Positions 1 through 5,976 of a DNA stretch of 6,000 nucleotides are shown here, piece by piece (position 1 is the first letter of the stretch; each line of letters begins with the position of its first letter). The DNA is taken from NCBI GenBank assembly GCA_017549085.1, contig JAFYVO010000250.1, positions 1 through 6,000 of the forward strand, read 5' to 3'. Below the pieces are notes generated by a model. That model searched no databases. It was not told the origin of the DNA and saw only the letters and a program-made list of their open reading frames with translations. Made by a program: the position numbers and the translations under genes. Source of the stretch: Thermoguttaceae bacterium (GTDB lineage Bacteria > Planctomycetota > Planctomycetia > Pirellulales > Thermoguttaceae).

Positions 1-982
<982 letters not shown>

Positions 983-1010
983 TTGCGTTCGCGCGTTTTT
1001 GAGGTACAAT
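983..1010 (+). promoter_or_regulatory. Candidate sigma70-type promoter for the BtaB-like gene
   Basis: TTGCGT (983-988), a 16-bp spacer and TACAAT (1005-1010) give a reasonable -35/-10 pair. Transcription would start near 1017 and leave a leader of about 85 nt before the ATG at 1102. It is the best match on the plus strand in the divergent region; the assignment is by eye. Confidence 0.55.
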
Positions 1011-1101
1011 AAACGACGGTTCCGCCCGTCGACAGACGAGGGAACGTTCGGGTTCGAGCGCGGGCCGGCGTTAGTCGCTAAGAAAGGGCGAAGATTGGCA
1101 T

Positions 1102-1845
1102 ATGAGTAAAGCGTCCGATTTAAAAACCGTTTGCCGTCTGGCGTTCGCGTCGAAAAAGGGGGCGAATCACGCGGAGCGTTTGGAGAGTTTTTACAACGCG
1201 CAAGCGGACGATTACGACTCTTTCCGCGATAAATTTTTGTCCGGTCGCGAGGAACTTTGGCGCGAAATGGGCGTCGTCGACGGCGGCGTTTGGGTCGATA
1301 TGGGGGGCGCGACCGGTCGCAACGTCTATAATTTCGGCGACGATCTTAAACGGCTGAAAAAGGTGTACGTCGTCGACTTGGCGGAGTCGCTCCTGAAAAA
1401 CGCGCAAAAGAAGATCGACGCGAACGGCTGGACGAACGTCGAAACGGTCAAGGCGGACGCGACGACGTGGACGCCGCCGGAGGGCAAAGTCGACTTTGTA
1501 ACGTTTTCTTATTCGCTGTCGATGATTCCCGACTGGTTCGCGGCGCTCGACCGAGCGTTCGAGATGTTGAAGCCGGGCGGGAAGATCGGCGTCGTCGACT
1601 TTTACGTCGCGAGAAAATACCCGAGCGACGGTCGACCGAAACAAAAATGGGGAACGCGAACTTTCTGGCCGGTTTGGTTCGGTTGCGACAACGTTTACCC
1701 GAACTGCGACCATCCGCCGTATTTGGCGAAGCGTTTCGAACAATTGGCGTTCCGCGAATGGAAGGACCGCGTCGCGTATTTCCCGGTTCCGTTCGTGAAA
1801 ACGCCGCGTTACTATTTTGTCGGACGCAAACCCTCGGAAAACTAA
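1102..1845 (+). CDS. SAM-dependent methyltransferase, BtaB-like (betaine-lipid headgroup N-methylation)
   Basis: This 247-residue class I methyltransferase has SAM motif I as VWVDMGGATGRN (63-74), an acidic strand-2 end VYVVDLAESLL (88-98), the adenine-side Asp in VKADA (116-120), motif IV-like DFVTFSYSLSMIPDW (131-145) and LKPGGKIGVVDFYV (156-169). The N-terminal HAERLESFYNAQADDYDSFR, the GG(A/G)TGxN motif, SYSLSMIPD and VVDFYV, and the C-terminal FWPVWFGCDNV and YYFVGRK closely recall the BtaB portion of fungal and bacterial diacylglyceryl-trimethylhomoserine synthases, as remembered. BtaB adds three methyl groups to diacylglyceryl-homoserine at the membrane. The usual partner BtaA (DUF3419) is not in the window, so the substrate is uncertain; a phosphatidylethanolamine-type N-methyltransferase is the main alternative. 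There is no signal peptide or membrane segment. The start has only a weak, distant purine stretch (AAAGGG, 1083-1088), but the sequence before it offers no better start. The SDR gene follows after 30 bp and is probably co-transcribed. Confidence 0.75.
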   Translation: MSKASDLKTVCRLAFASKKGANHAERLESFYNAQADDYDSFRDKFLSGREELWREMGVVDGGVWVDMGGATGRNVYNFGDDLKRLKKVYVVDLAESLLKNAQKKIDANGWTNVETVKADATTWTPPEGKVDFVTFSYSLSMIPDWFAALDRAFEMLKPGGKIGVVDFYVARKYPSDGRPKQKWGTRTFWPVWFGCDNVYPNCDHPPYLAKRFEQLAFREWKDRVAYFPVPFVKTPRYYFVGRKPSEN

Positions 1846-1862
1846 ACCTTCGTTAAGCGACG

Positions 1863-1870
1863 TAAGGAGA
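1863..1870 (+). promoter_or_regulatory. Ribosome binding site of the SDR gene
   Basis: TAAGGAGA ends 5 nt before the ATG at 1876 and decides that start. It lies within the 30-bp gap after the methyltransferase stop, where no terminator is seen, which supports a two-gene transcript. Confidence 0.85.
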
Positions 1871-1875
1871 GCGCG

Positions 1876-2847
1876 ATGAATTACTTAATCACCGGAGGCG
1901 CCGGGTTCGTCGGGTCGCACTTGACCGAATATTTCTTGAATCGCGGCGACTCCGTTTCGATCGTCGACGACCTCTCGACCGGCTCTTGGGCGAACGTCGC
2001 GGCGTTCGAGGGACGTCCGAACTTCCGCGCTTACGTCGCCGACGCGGCCGACCCGGTTTTGCTCGAAGGGTTGATTCGCGAAGCCGACTTCGTCTTCCAT
2101 TTGGCGAGTTCCGTCGGGGTGCAACTGATCGTTTCGCAGCCGGTCGACGCGATTCGCCGCATCATCCGCCCGACCGAAAACGTCGTCGACTTATGCGCGA
2201 AGTACCGCCGCCCCGTTTTATTAACGTCGACGAGCGAAACGTACGGGAAGTCGGACGACGCGCCGTTCCGCGAGGAGATGGACGTCGTCTTGGGGCCGAG
2301 TTGCAAAAACCGTTGGGCGTACGCGGTCGCGAAGTTGGTCGACGAGTTTTACCTCTTGGCGCACCACCGCCAAACGTCGCTGCCGGTTTACATTACGCGA
2401 CTTTTCAACGTCGTCGGGCCGCGTCAAACCGGCGCTTACGGGATGGCGCTTCCGCGTTTCGTTTCGGCGGCGCTTCGCGGGGAACCGCTGAAAGTCTGCG
2501 GCGACGGGCTTCAAACCCGCTGTTTCTCGTCCGTTTTCGATATCGTCGAGGGGCTGGCGCGTCTCTCCGAGTCGACGGAGGCGATCGGGCAAGCGGTGAA
2601 CCTTGGGAGCGACGAGGAAGTTTCGATTCGCGAGTTGGCCGAGCGCGTCGTGAAGATTTGCGACTCGAAGTCGCCGATCGAATTCGTCGACTACGAAAGC
2701 GTTTACGGCCCGAACTTCGACGACATGCGCCGCCGCGTTCCGTCGTTGGAGCGCGCTCGCAGGCTGATCGGCTGGAGTCCGAAGCGAACGCTCGACGAAA
2801 TCATCGTCGAAGCCCGCGACTGGCAGCTCGCGACCGGGCGGTTTTGA
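1876..2847 (+). CDS. NAD-dependent nucleotide-sugar epimerase/decarboxylase (extended SDR)
   Basis: This 323-residue protein is an extended short-chain dehydrogenase/reductase acting on a UDP- or GDP-sugar in the cytoplasm. It shows the Rossmann NAD-binding motif TGGAGFVG (6-13) right after the first strand, the acidic IVDDLSTG turn (29-36) that selects NAD over NADP, the DAAD turn (56-59), HLAS (75-78), the catalytic STSETYG (118-124, probable Thr119) and the YxxxK pair Tyr149/Lys153 in WAYAVAK. Substrate-side motifs are RLFNVVGPRQ (175-184) and DGLQTRCF (220-227), whose Arg matches the UDP-glucuronate decarboxylase (UXS) type; total length also fits UXS or UDP-glucose 4-epimerase. Exact substrate cannot be read from sequence; a UXS-like decarboxylase or 4-epimerase feeding cell-surface polysaccharide is most likely. 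It sits 30 bp after the BtaB-like gene; a functional link is not evident. No frameshift or missing catalytic residue is seen. Confidence 0.88.
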   Translation: MNYLITGGAGFVGSHLTEYFLNRGDSVSIVDDLSTGSWANVAAFEGRPNFRAYVADAADPVLLEGLIREADFVFHLASSVGVQLIVSQPVDAIRRIIRPTENVVDLCAKYRRPVLLTSTSETYGKSDDAPFREEMDVVLGPSCKNRWAYAVAKLVDEFYLLAHHRQTSLPVYITRLFNVVGPRQTGAYGMALPRFVSAALRGEPLKVCGDGLQTRCFSSVFDIVEGLARLSESTEAIGQAVNLGSDEEVSIRELAERVVKICDSKSPIEFVDYESVYGPNFDDMRRRVPSLERARRLIGWSPKRTLDEIIVEARDWQLATGRF

Positions 2848-2855
2848 CGAAAGAA

Positions 2856-2861
2856 TATAAT
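2856..2861 (+). promoter_or_regulatory. Candidate -10 box of an argC promoter
   Basis: A perfect TATAAT lies 8 bp after the SDR stop, in a short A/T-rich patch. No good -35 lies 15-19 bp upstream (that DNA is the GC-rich end of the SDR gene), and there is no TGn extension, so it may need an activator or may be fortuitous. If used, transcription starts near 2868 and the leader before argC is about 144 nt. Confidence 0.4.
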
Positions 2862-2872
2862 TAACGAAATAA

Positions 2873-2898
2873 CGAAACGAACGCGGAAGTTCGTTTCG
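2873..2898 (+). other. Perfect 10-bp hairpin at the start of the argC leader
   Basis: CGAAACGAAC (2873-2882) pairs perfectly with GTTCGTTTCG (2889-2898) around a 6-nt loop, GCGGAA. No T-run follows on the plus strand, so it is not a standard terminator for the SDR gene. On the minus strand it is followed by T-rich sequence, but no minus-strand gene needs one. It would form at the extreme 5' end of a transcript from the TATAAT at 2856, or act as a 3'-end stabiliser of the SDR mRNA. Confidence 0.75.
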
Positions 2899-2917
2899 CC
2901 GGGCGACGGCGCGTTTT

Positions 2918-2965
2918 GGGGGCGTTTCCGTCGTCGAGGCGCGGTTTTTGCGCCGACGTTCCCCC
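2918..2965 (+). other. Second, compound hairpin in the argC leader
   Basis: GGGGG (2918-2922) pairs with CCCCC (2961-2965) across an internal loop; inside, CGTC (2932-2935) pairs with GACG (2955-2958), then after a GA bulge GGCGC (2938-2942) pairs with GCGCC (2950-2954), closing a 7-nt GGTTTTT loop. A T6 run (2977-2982) comes 11 nt later, so the element is only loosely terminator-like. It may terminate the upstream transcript weakly or act as an attenuator before argC. Confidence 0.6.
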
Positions 2966-3000
2966 AGTTTTGACCGTTTTTTGACGGCTTCGAGCCAATT

Positions 3001-3006
3001 TAAGGG
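3001..3006 (+). promoter_or_regulatory. Ribosome binding site of argC
   Basis: TAAGGG lies 5 nt before the ATG at 3012 in an A/T-rich, probably unstructured stretch, and supports that start. Confidence 0.7.
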
Positions 3007-3011
3007 TTAAA

Positions 3012-4022
3012 ATGGTTAAAATAGCGATTTTGGGCGCGACCGGTTACACGGCCTTGGAACTTTTGAAACTTTTGCGTCGGCATCCGGAAGCGGAGGTTGT
3101 CGCGGCGACGAGTCGCGAAAACACGAGCCGAATCGACGAAGTGCATCCGTCGTTGACCGGGCAATTCTCGGTTCGTTGCGCGAACCTCGGGCCGCGCGAA
3201 CTGGCCGATCTCGGCGTCGAGGTCGTTTTCAGCTGCCTCCCGCACACCGCGACGGCGGCGGTCGCTCCGGAACTCCTCGACTTGGGAATGAAGGTGATCG
3301 ACTTTGGCGCCGACTACCGCCTCAACGACGCGGAAGTCTTCAACAAGTGGTACAACGTAACGCACCCGGACCCGGAACGCCTCCCGAAAACGCCGTACGG
3401 TCTCCCGGAACTCTTCCGCGAAGAGATTAAAAAGTCGGCGCTCGTCGCGAACCCGGGGTGCTATCCGACGTCGGCGATTCTCCCGCTCGCGCCGCTCCTC
3501 AAAGGCGGTTTCATCGGCGGCGACGACATTATTATCGACTCGAAGAGCGGCGTTTCCGGCGCCGGTCGCAAGCCGAGCATGAAGACGCTTTACCCGGAAT
3601 GCAACGAATCGATCGCCGCTTACGGCGTCGGAACGCACCGCCACACGCCGGAGATCGAAGAAGTCTTGACGACGGCCAGCGGCGTGTCGGCGAAGGTTAT
3701 TTTCACCCCGCACCTGACGCCGATGGATCGCGGCATCCTCTCGACGACGTACTCGAAACCGCTCAAACCGGCGACGCAAGAAGAACTCCTCGCGTACCTG
3801 CGCGACTTCTACGCCGGCGAACCGTTCGTTCAAGTCGTCGACGCGCTCCCGACGACGAAAGACGTGACGCACACGAACCGCTGCCACCTGACCGTCCGCG
3901 TCGTCGGCGACCGAATCGTTACCGTTTCGGCGATCGACAACCTGATCAAGGGCGCCGCCGGGGCCGCGGTGCAAAACTTCAACGTCGTTTGCGGCTTCGA
4001 CGAAACGACCGCGTTGCTCTAA
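3012..4022 (+). CDS. argC: N-acetyl-gamma-glutamyl-phosphate reductase (ArgC)
   Basis: ArgC reduces N-acetylglutamyl-5-phosphate with NADPH to N-acetylglutamate-5-semialdehyde, the third step of arginine biosynthesis, in the cytoplasm. The 336-residue length is typical of the family. The N-terminus carries the NADP-binding ILGATGYTALELLKLL (6-21). The catalytic cysteine is Cys150 in VANPGCYPT (145-153). Other family hallmarks are FSCLPH (73-78), VIDFGADYRL (95-104), the glycine-rich SKSGVSGAGRKPS (177-189), the catalytic-region GTHRHTPEI (207-215), FTPHLTPMDRGI (231-242) and the C-terminal AIDNLIKGAAGAAVQNFN (307-324). All key residues look intact. The gene stands alone: it is preceded by a structured 164-bp gap and closed by a strong terminator, with none of argJ, argB, argD or argF next to it in the window. 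Regulation may lie in the leader; no obvious ArgR box was recognised. Confidence 0.97.
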   Translation: MVKIAILGATGYTALELLKLLRRHPEAEVVAATSRENTSRIDEVHPSLTGQFSVRCANLGPRELADLGVEVVFSCLPHTATAAVAPELLDLGMKVIDFGADYRLNDAEVFNKWYNVTHPDPERLPKTPYGLPELFREEIKKSALVANPGCYPTSAILPLAPLLKGGFIGGDDIIIDSKSGVSGAGRKPSMKTLYPECNESIAAYGVGTHRHTPEIEEVLTTASGVSAKVIFTPHLTPMDRGILSTTYSKPLKPATQEELLAYLRDFYAGEPFVQVVDALPTTKDVTHTNRCHLTVRVVGDRIVTVSAIDNLIKGAAGAAVQNFNVVCGFDETTALL

Positions 4023-4088
4023 GCGCCGACGTTGAAGCGTTTGAGCGTTTCTAAAAATTTGCGCTCGAACGAAAGGAAACCGCGAAAC

Positions 4089-4128
4089 CGCCGCTCGACG
4101 CGTTTGCCGTCGAGCGGCGTTTTTTTTT
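4089..4128 (+). terminator. Intrinsic terminator of argC
   Basis: A perfect 12-bp GC-rich stem, CGCCGCTCGACG (4089-4100) with CGTCGAGCGGCG (4108-4119), encloses a 7-nt loop and runs directly into nine Ts (4120-4128). It lies 67 bp after the argC stop and isolates argC from the secreted-protein gene. Confidence 0.96.
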
Positions 4129-4138
4129 CTTGCGCGAA

Positions 4139-4164
4139 AAATTTCCGGAAATTTCGCGAAATTT
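4139..4164. repeat. Three AAATTT blocks at 10-bp period: two overlapping 16-bp palindromes
   Basis: The order is AAATTT-CCGG-AAATTT-CGCG-AAATTT. Bases 4139-4154 (AAATTTCCGGAAATTT) and 4149-4164 (AAATTTCGCGAAATTT) are each perfect palindromes that share the middle AAATTT. Block centres are exactly 10 bp apart, close to one helical turn, and an A7 run (4167-4173) follows. AnTn tracts in phase are known to bend DNA, so this is likely intrinsically curved; it could instead be a tandem operator. It lies just past the argC terminator and 128-153 bp before the secreted-protein start. Confidence 0.8.
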
Positions 4165-4173
4165 TCAAAAAAA

Positions 4174-4280
4174 GCGGCGTTTTCCGAAATCCGTCGCGTT
4201 TCGCCGTTCGTCTTGGAATCGACGGCGCGTCGTTCGAAGCGGTTCGAGCGGCGTTTTTCGACTTCTTCTCAACTGCAAAC
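4174..4280 (+). other. Non-coding upstream region of the secreted-protein gene
   Basis: I see no gene, hairpin with T-run, or convincing -35/-10 pair here. The reading frame of the downstream gene happens to stay open leftward to 4130, but that extension is arginine-rich, would start at a TTG inside the terminator/palindrome region, and would bury the signal peptide, so it is treated as untranslated. A promoter must lie between the argC terminator and 4290; it was not identified. Confidence 0.5.
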
Positions 4281-4284
4281 GGAG
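4281..4284 (+). promoter_or_regulatory. Ribosome binding site deciding the start at 4292
   Basis: GGAG lies 7 nt before the ATG at 4292. Together with the signal peptide that follows this ATG it favours 4292 over any earlier in-frame start. Confidence 0.7.
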
Positions 4285-4291
4285 AACGGAA

Positions 4292-5599
4292 ATGACTCGG
4301 AAACAGACGGTAATCGCGGCGCTTTTAACGCTTTCGACGGCGTTCGGCGCGACCGCTTGGGCGCAAGGGGAGGAAAGAGGCTTCCGCCAACCCCGGGCGC
4401 AAGAATTTGAGGTGCATATCGACTTTGCGCGGAGAGACGATCCGAGCCTTAAACTGGTCGAGAGCGGTCTGGAAGCGTCGGCGACGGAGATTTATTTCGG
4501 CGACGCGGTTTACTTCCGAGCGTTCGACCGCAACGTCTTGGAAACGCCGGTTGAGCGAATCGGCGCCTTTTACGCGCAAATCGGCGGTTTTGCGCCTTAC
4601 GTCGGCGCCAATTATTCCTTTATGGCGCGCGCGGCGGAGGTCGAGGCGGAGGGCTTCGAGGGAACGTATCGTTGGACGCCGGAGTTTCCAAGGCGAGCCT
4701 TTCCGCCGCAATTCGGGAAAACCGAGCGCGCCGTAATCCCGCCGGGCGCCGAGTCGGATTACGGCGTTTTCGCGGTCGAGTTTCCGCCCCTCGAAGATTG
4801 GAACGACCCGTTTTGGCGCGCCGTTCGGAAGCGGTTGGCGACCGACGGACGCGTCGAAATTCAAGTAAGTTTCGATTTTTTACGGACGTTGGAAAAATCG
4901 GCTCCCGCTCCGAGCAAACATAGCGACGCGATGGGATGCAAAGCGGCGGCGCGGTGGAAAATCGAGAAACGCGTCGAGAAAAAAATCGTCCTGAAACGCC
5001 GACCGGGCGCGGAGATGAAACGGCTCGACGCGTGGTTTGCGTCGACGCCGAAGGAGGCGTTTCCGGAGCGAGTCGACGTGGGAAAAGGCGCGGGATATAA
5101 AATTCCGTCGATGGAAAAAATCGCGGAGGCGAACCGGGGCGTCGTAGAAATCGCCGGGAAAAAATACTCGCCTTGGCTTGTCGTCCGATGCGGGAACCGC
5201 AAGCCGTCCGCCCCGAACAATCCGACGACGCTCGACGGTTGGCGCGAGCTCGAAGCGGAGTTTTCGCCGTCGACGTTGCGCGACGAAATAACGTTAACTC
5301 GTTTGCAACTCGAATATTATAGCGCCGCGACCGAAGCGGAAGCCGAAACGGCGTTAAAGACGTTGGTCGCGTGGCTCGACGCGCTTCCGGGCCCGCAACG
5401 GGCGGCGTTGGTCGCGTCGATAACGACGCGACGCTGGCTTGTCGGCGGCCTTAAAGTAGGAACGGGACGAACGCCGGTCGACTTCAATATGAAGGAAATC
5501 GCGCCGAAGTACGAGCGCCTTTGCGCCGCGTTGGGCGACGTTGCCGAGAGTTTGGAAACGCCGCCTCGCCGCGTTGGTTTTTTGGAACCGGCGCGGTAA
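4292..5599 (+). CDS. Secreted protein of unknown function with Sec signal peptide
   Basis: The 435-residue product is not recognised. It begins with a clear Sec signal peptide: positive TRK (2-4), a hydrophobic core VIAALLTLSTAFGATA (7-22) and an AWA cleavage site after residue 24 (mature start QGEERGF). No other membrane segment, lipobox or sorting signal is seen, so it is probably exported to the periplasm or beyond. Residues 38-105 (EFEVHIDF..., IYFGDAVYFRAFDRN) look like alternating beta strands, reminiscent of the 'GDPVY...N' strands in beta-sandwich domains of other exported proteins; this is impression only. Residues 192-270 are lysine/arginine rich and mixed. Residues 330-372 look helical (LTRLQLEYYSAATEAEAETALKTLVAWL, split as seen at 335-362). 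Three cysteines remain in the mature chain (216, 300, 411), so no full disulfide set. No catalytic motif is evident. It is monocistronic, bounded by the argC terminator and a long non-coding region. Confidence 0.85.
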   Translation: MTRKQTVIAALLTLSTAFGATAWAQGEERGFRQPRAQEFEVHIDFARRDDPSLKLVESGLEASATEIYFGDAVYFRAFDRNVLETPVERIGAFYAQIGGFAPYVGANYSFMARAAEVEAEGFEGTYRWTPEFPRRAFPPQFGKTERAVIPPGAESDYGVFAVEFPPLEDWNDPFWRAVRKRLATDGRVEIQVSFDFLRTLEKSAPAPSKHSDAMGCKAAARWKIEKRVEKKIVLKRRPGAEMKRLDAWFASTPKEAFPERVDVGKGAGYKIPSMEKIAEANRGVVEIAGKKYSPWLVVRCGNRKPSAPNNPTTLDGWRELEAEFSPSTLRDEITLTRLQLEYYSAATEAEAETALKTLVAWLDALPGPQRAALVASITTRRWLVGGLKVGTGRTPVDFNMKEIAPKYERLCAALGDVAESLETPPRRVGFLEPAR

Positions 5600-5619
5600 G
5601 CGAGCGCGGCGACTTAGAT

Positions 5620-5683
5620 CGACGTTGGAAAACCGGAAAACGTCGCGTCGGCGGGAATTTTTTTTGTCGGCGCGGCGTTTTTT
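5620..5683 (+). terminator. Possible weak terminator after the secreted-protein gene
   Basis: CGACGTT (5620-5626) pairs with AACGTCG (5639-5645) around a 12-nt loop, 20 bp after the stop. T8 (5658-5665) and T6 (5678-5683) runs follow, each preceded by a GTCGGCG direct repeat (5647-5653, 5666-5672). The stem and T-runs are not adjacent, so this is not a canonical terminator, but no better one is seen downstream of the gene. Confidence 0.35.
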
Positions 5684-5785
5684 AAGCGGAAAAGGAAAAC
5701 GTTGTCGAATCGCGAGATGGAGCGCCGCGTTTGCGCCGTCGCCGGAGGAAAATCGCCGGAAATAAAAAAATCTCGGAAAATTTTG
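5684..5785. other. Non-coding stretch leading to the first right-edge promoter
   Basis: No gene is supported on either strand. From 5761 the sequence turns A/T-rich: A7 (5764-5770) and AAAATTTT (5777-5784), followed by A5 (5787-5791). This lies at about -40 to -70 relative to the promoter at 5797-5824 and resembles an UP element. Confidence 0.5.
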
Positions 5786-5808
5786 GAAAAAGCCCCTTGC
5801 GCTTTTTC
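5786..5808. repeat. Inverted repeat embracing the -35 box
   Basis: GAAAAAGC (5786-5793) and GCTTTTTC (5801-5808) are perfect inverted repeats around CCCTTGC. In RNA this is an 8-bp, A/U-rich hairpin with T-rich sequence after it, so it could end transcripts from the left; in DNA it straddles the -35 at 5797-5802 and could be an operator. Both readings are inference. Confidence 0.55.
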
Positions 5809-5824
5809 TTTCTTCGGGTATATT
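5797..5824 (+). promoter_or_regulatory. Candidate strong sigma70-type promoter P1
   Basis: TTGCGC (5797-5802), a 16-bp spacer and TATATT (5819-5824), with A/T-rich upstream DNA at 5761-5791. Start would be near 5831. It reads rightward into the structured stretch 5842-5916. Confidence 0.6.
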
Positions 5825-5841
5825 CTTACCTGTCGCTGGTG

Positions 5842-5877
5842 ATGAGCCCGACGACGACAAACGAGACTCTAACTTAA
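5842..5877 (+). CDS. Possible 11-residue threonine-rich leader peptide
   Basis: ATG at 5842 opens a short frame, MSPTTTNETLT, ending at TAA (5875-5877). Five of eleven residues are threonine, three of them consecutive, and the frame lies just after P1 and overlaps the competing hairpins, the arrangement of an amino-acid attenuator. Against it, there is no Shine-Dalgarno better than GGTG, and the predicted transcript start is only about 11 nt upstream. Speculative. Confidence 0.2.
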   Translation: MSPTTTNETLT

Positions 5878-5916
5878 AGCGAGTCGGGTTTGAAAAGCCG
5901 GTTGACGGCGAGAGTC
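5842..5916 (+). ncRNA. Possible structured leader or small RNA with competing hairpins
   Basis: Downstream of P1, AGCCCGAC (5845-5852) can pair with GTCGGGTT (5883-5890, one G-U). GACTC (5865-5869) can instead pair with GAGTC (5881-5885), or GACTCT (5865-5870) with AGAGTC (5911-5916). GCCG/CGGC (5897-5900/5906-5909) forms a small extra stem. The pairings exclude one another in part, as in attenuator-type leaders. No known RNA family was recognised; tRNA, tmRNA, SRP RNA and hammerhead cores do not fit. Confidence 0.3.
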
Positions 5917-5948
5917 GAAACGAAAATAAAAAATTTCGAAAAAAGCTC

Positions 5949-5976
5949 TTGACGAAAACAAAAACGGTGATAAGAT
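5949..5976 (+). promoter_or_regulatory. Candidate strong sigma70-type promoter P2
   Basis: TTGACG (5949-5954), a 16-bp spacer and TAAGAT (5971-5976) with an extended -10 TG at 5968-5969. A-rich DNA at 5917-5944 precedes it at UP-element distance. Start near 5983; the first nucleotides can form a hairpin TCGCT/AGCGA (5984-5988/5996-6000). The gene it drives lies beyond the right edge. Confidence 0.65.

Noticed and set aside
1048..1072. GGTTCGAGC, resembling a tRNA T-loop
   Set aside because: No acceptor, D or anticodon arms at the right distances.
1120..1743. 207-codon open frame antisense to the methyltransferase
   Set aside because: Arg/Val-rich by-product of TCG/GAC-rich DNA; the plus-strand frame carries clear methyltransferase motifs.
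1986..2864. 292-codon plus-strand frame overlapping the SDR gene
   Set aside because: Very arginine-rich, no motif and no ribosome binding site; a +1-type shadow of the SDR gene.
3000..3974. 324-codon open frame antisense to argC
   Set aside because: It mirrors the argC coding frame, is arginine-rich with no recognisable domain, and has no ribosome binding site; argC is certain.
4130..4291. N-terminal extension of the secreted protein to a TTG start
   Set aside because: It would start in the tail of the argC terminator, cross the phased palindromes and hide the signal peptide; the ATG at 4292 has GGAG at the right distance.
5354..5860. 168-codon minus-strand frame at the right
   Set aside because: Half is antisense to the secreted-protein gene, the rest is low-complexity and basic; no ribosome binding site or domain.
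5832..5868. Hammerhead-ribozyme-like words (GTGATGAG ... ACGAGAC)
   Set aside because: The CUGAUGA and CGAAAC core positions are not met, and no three-stem arrangement fits.
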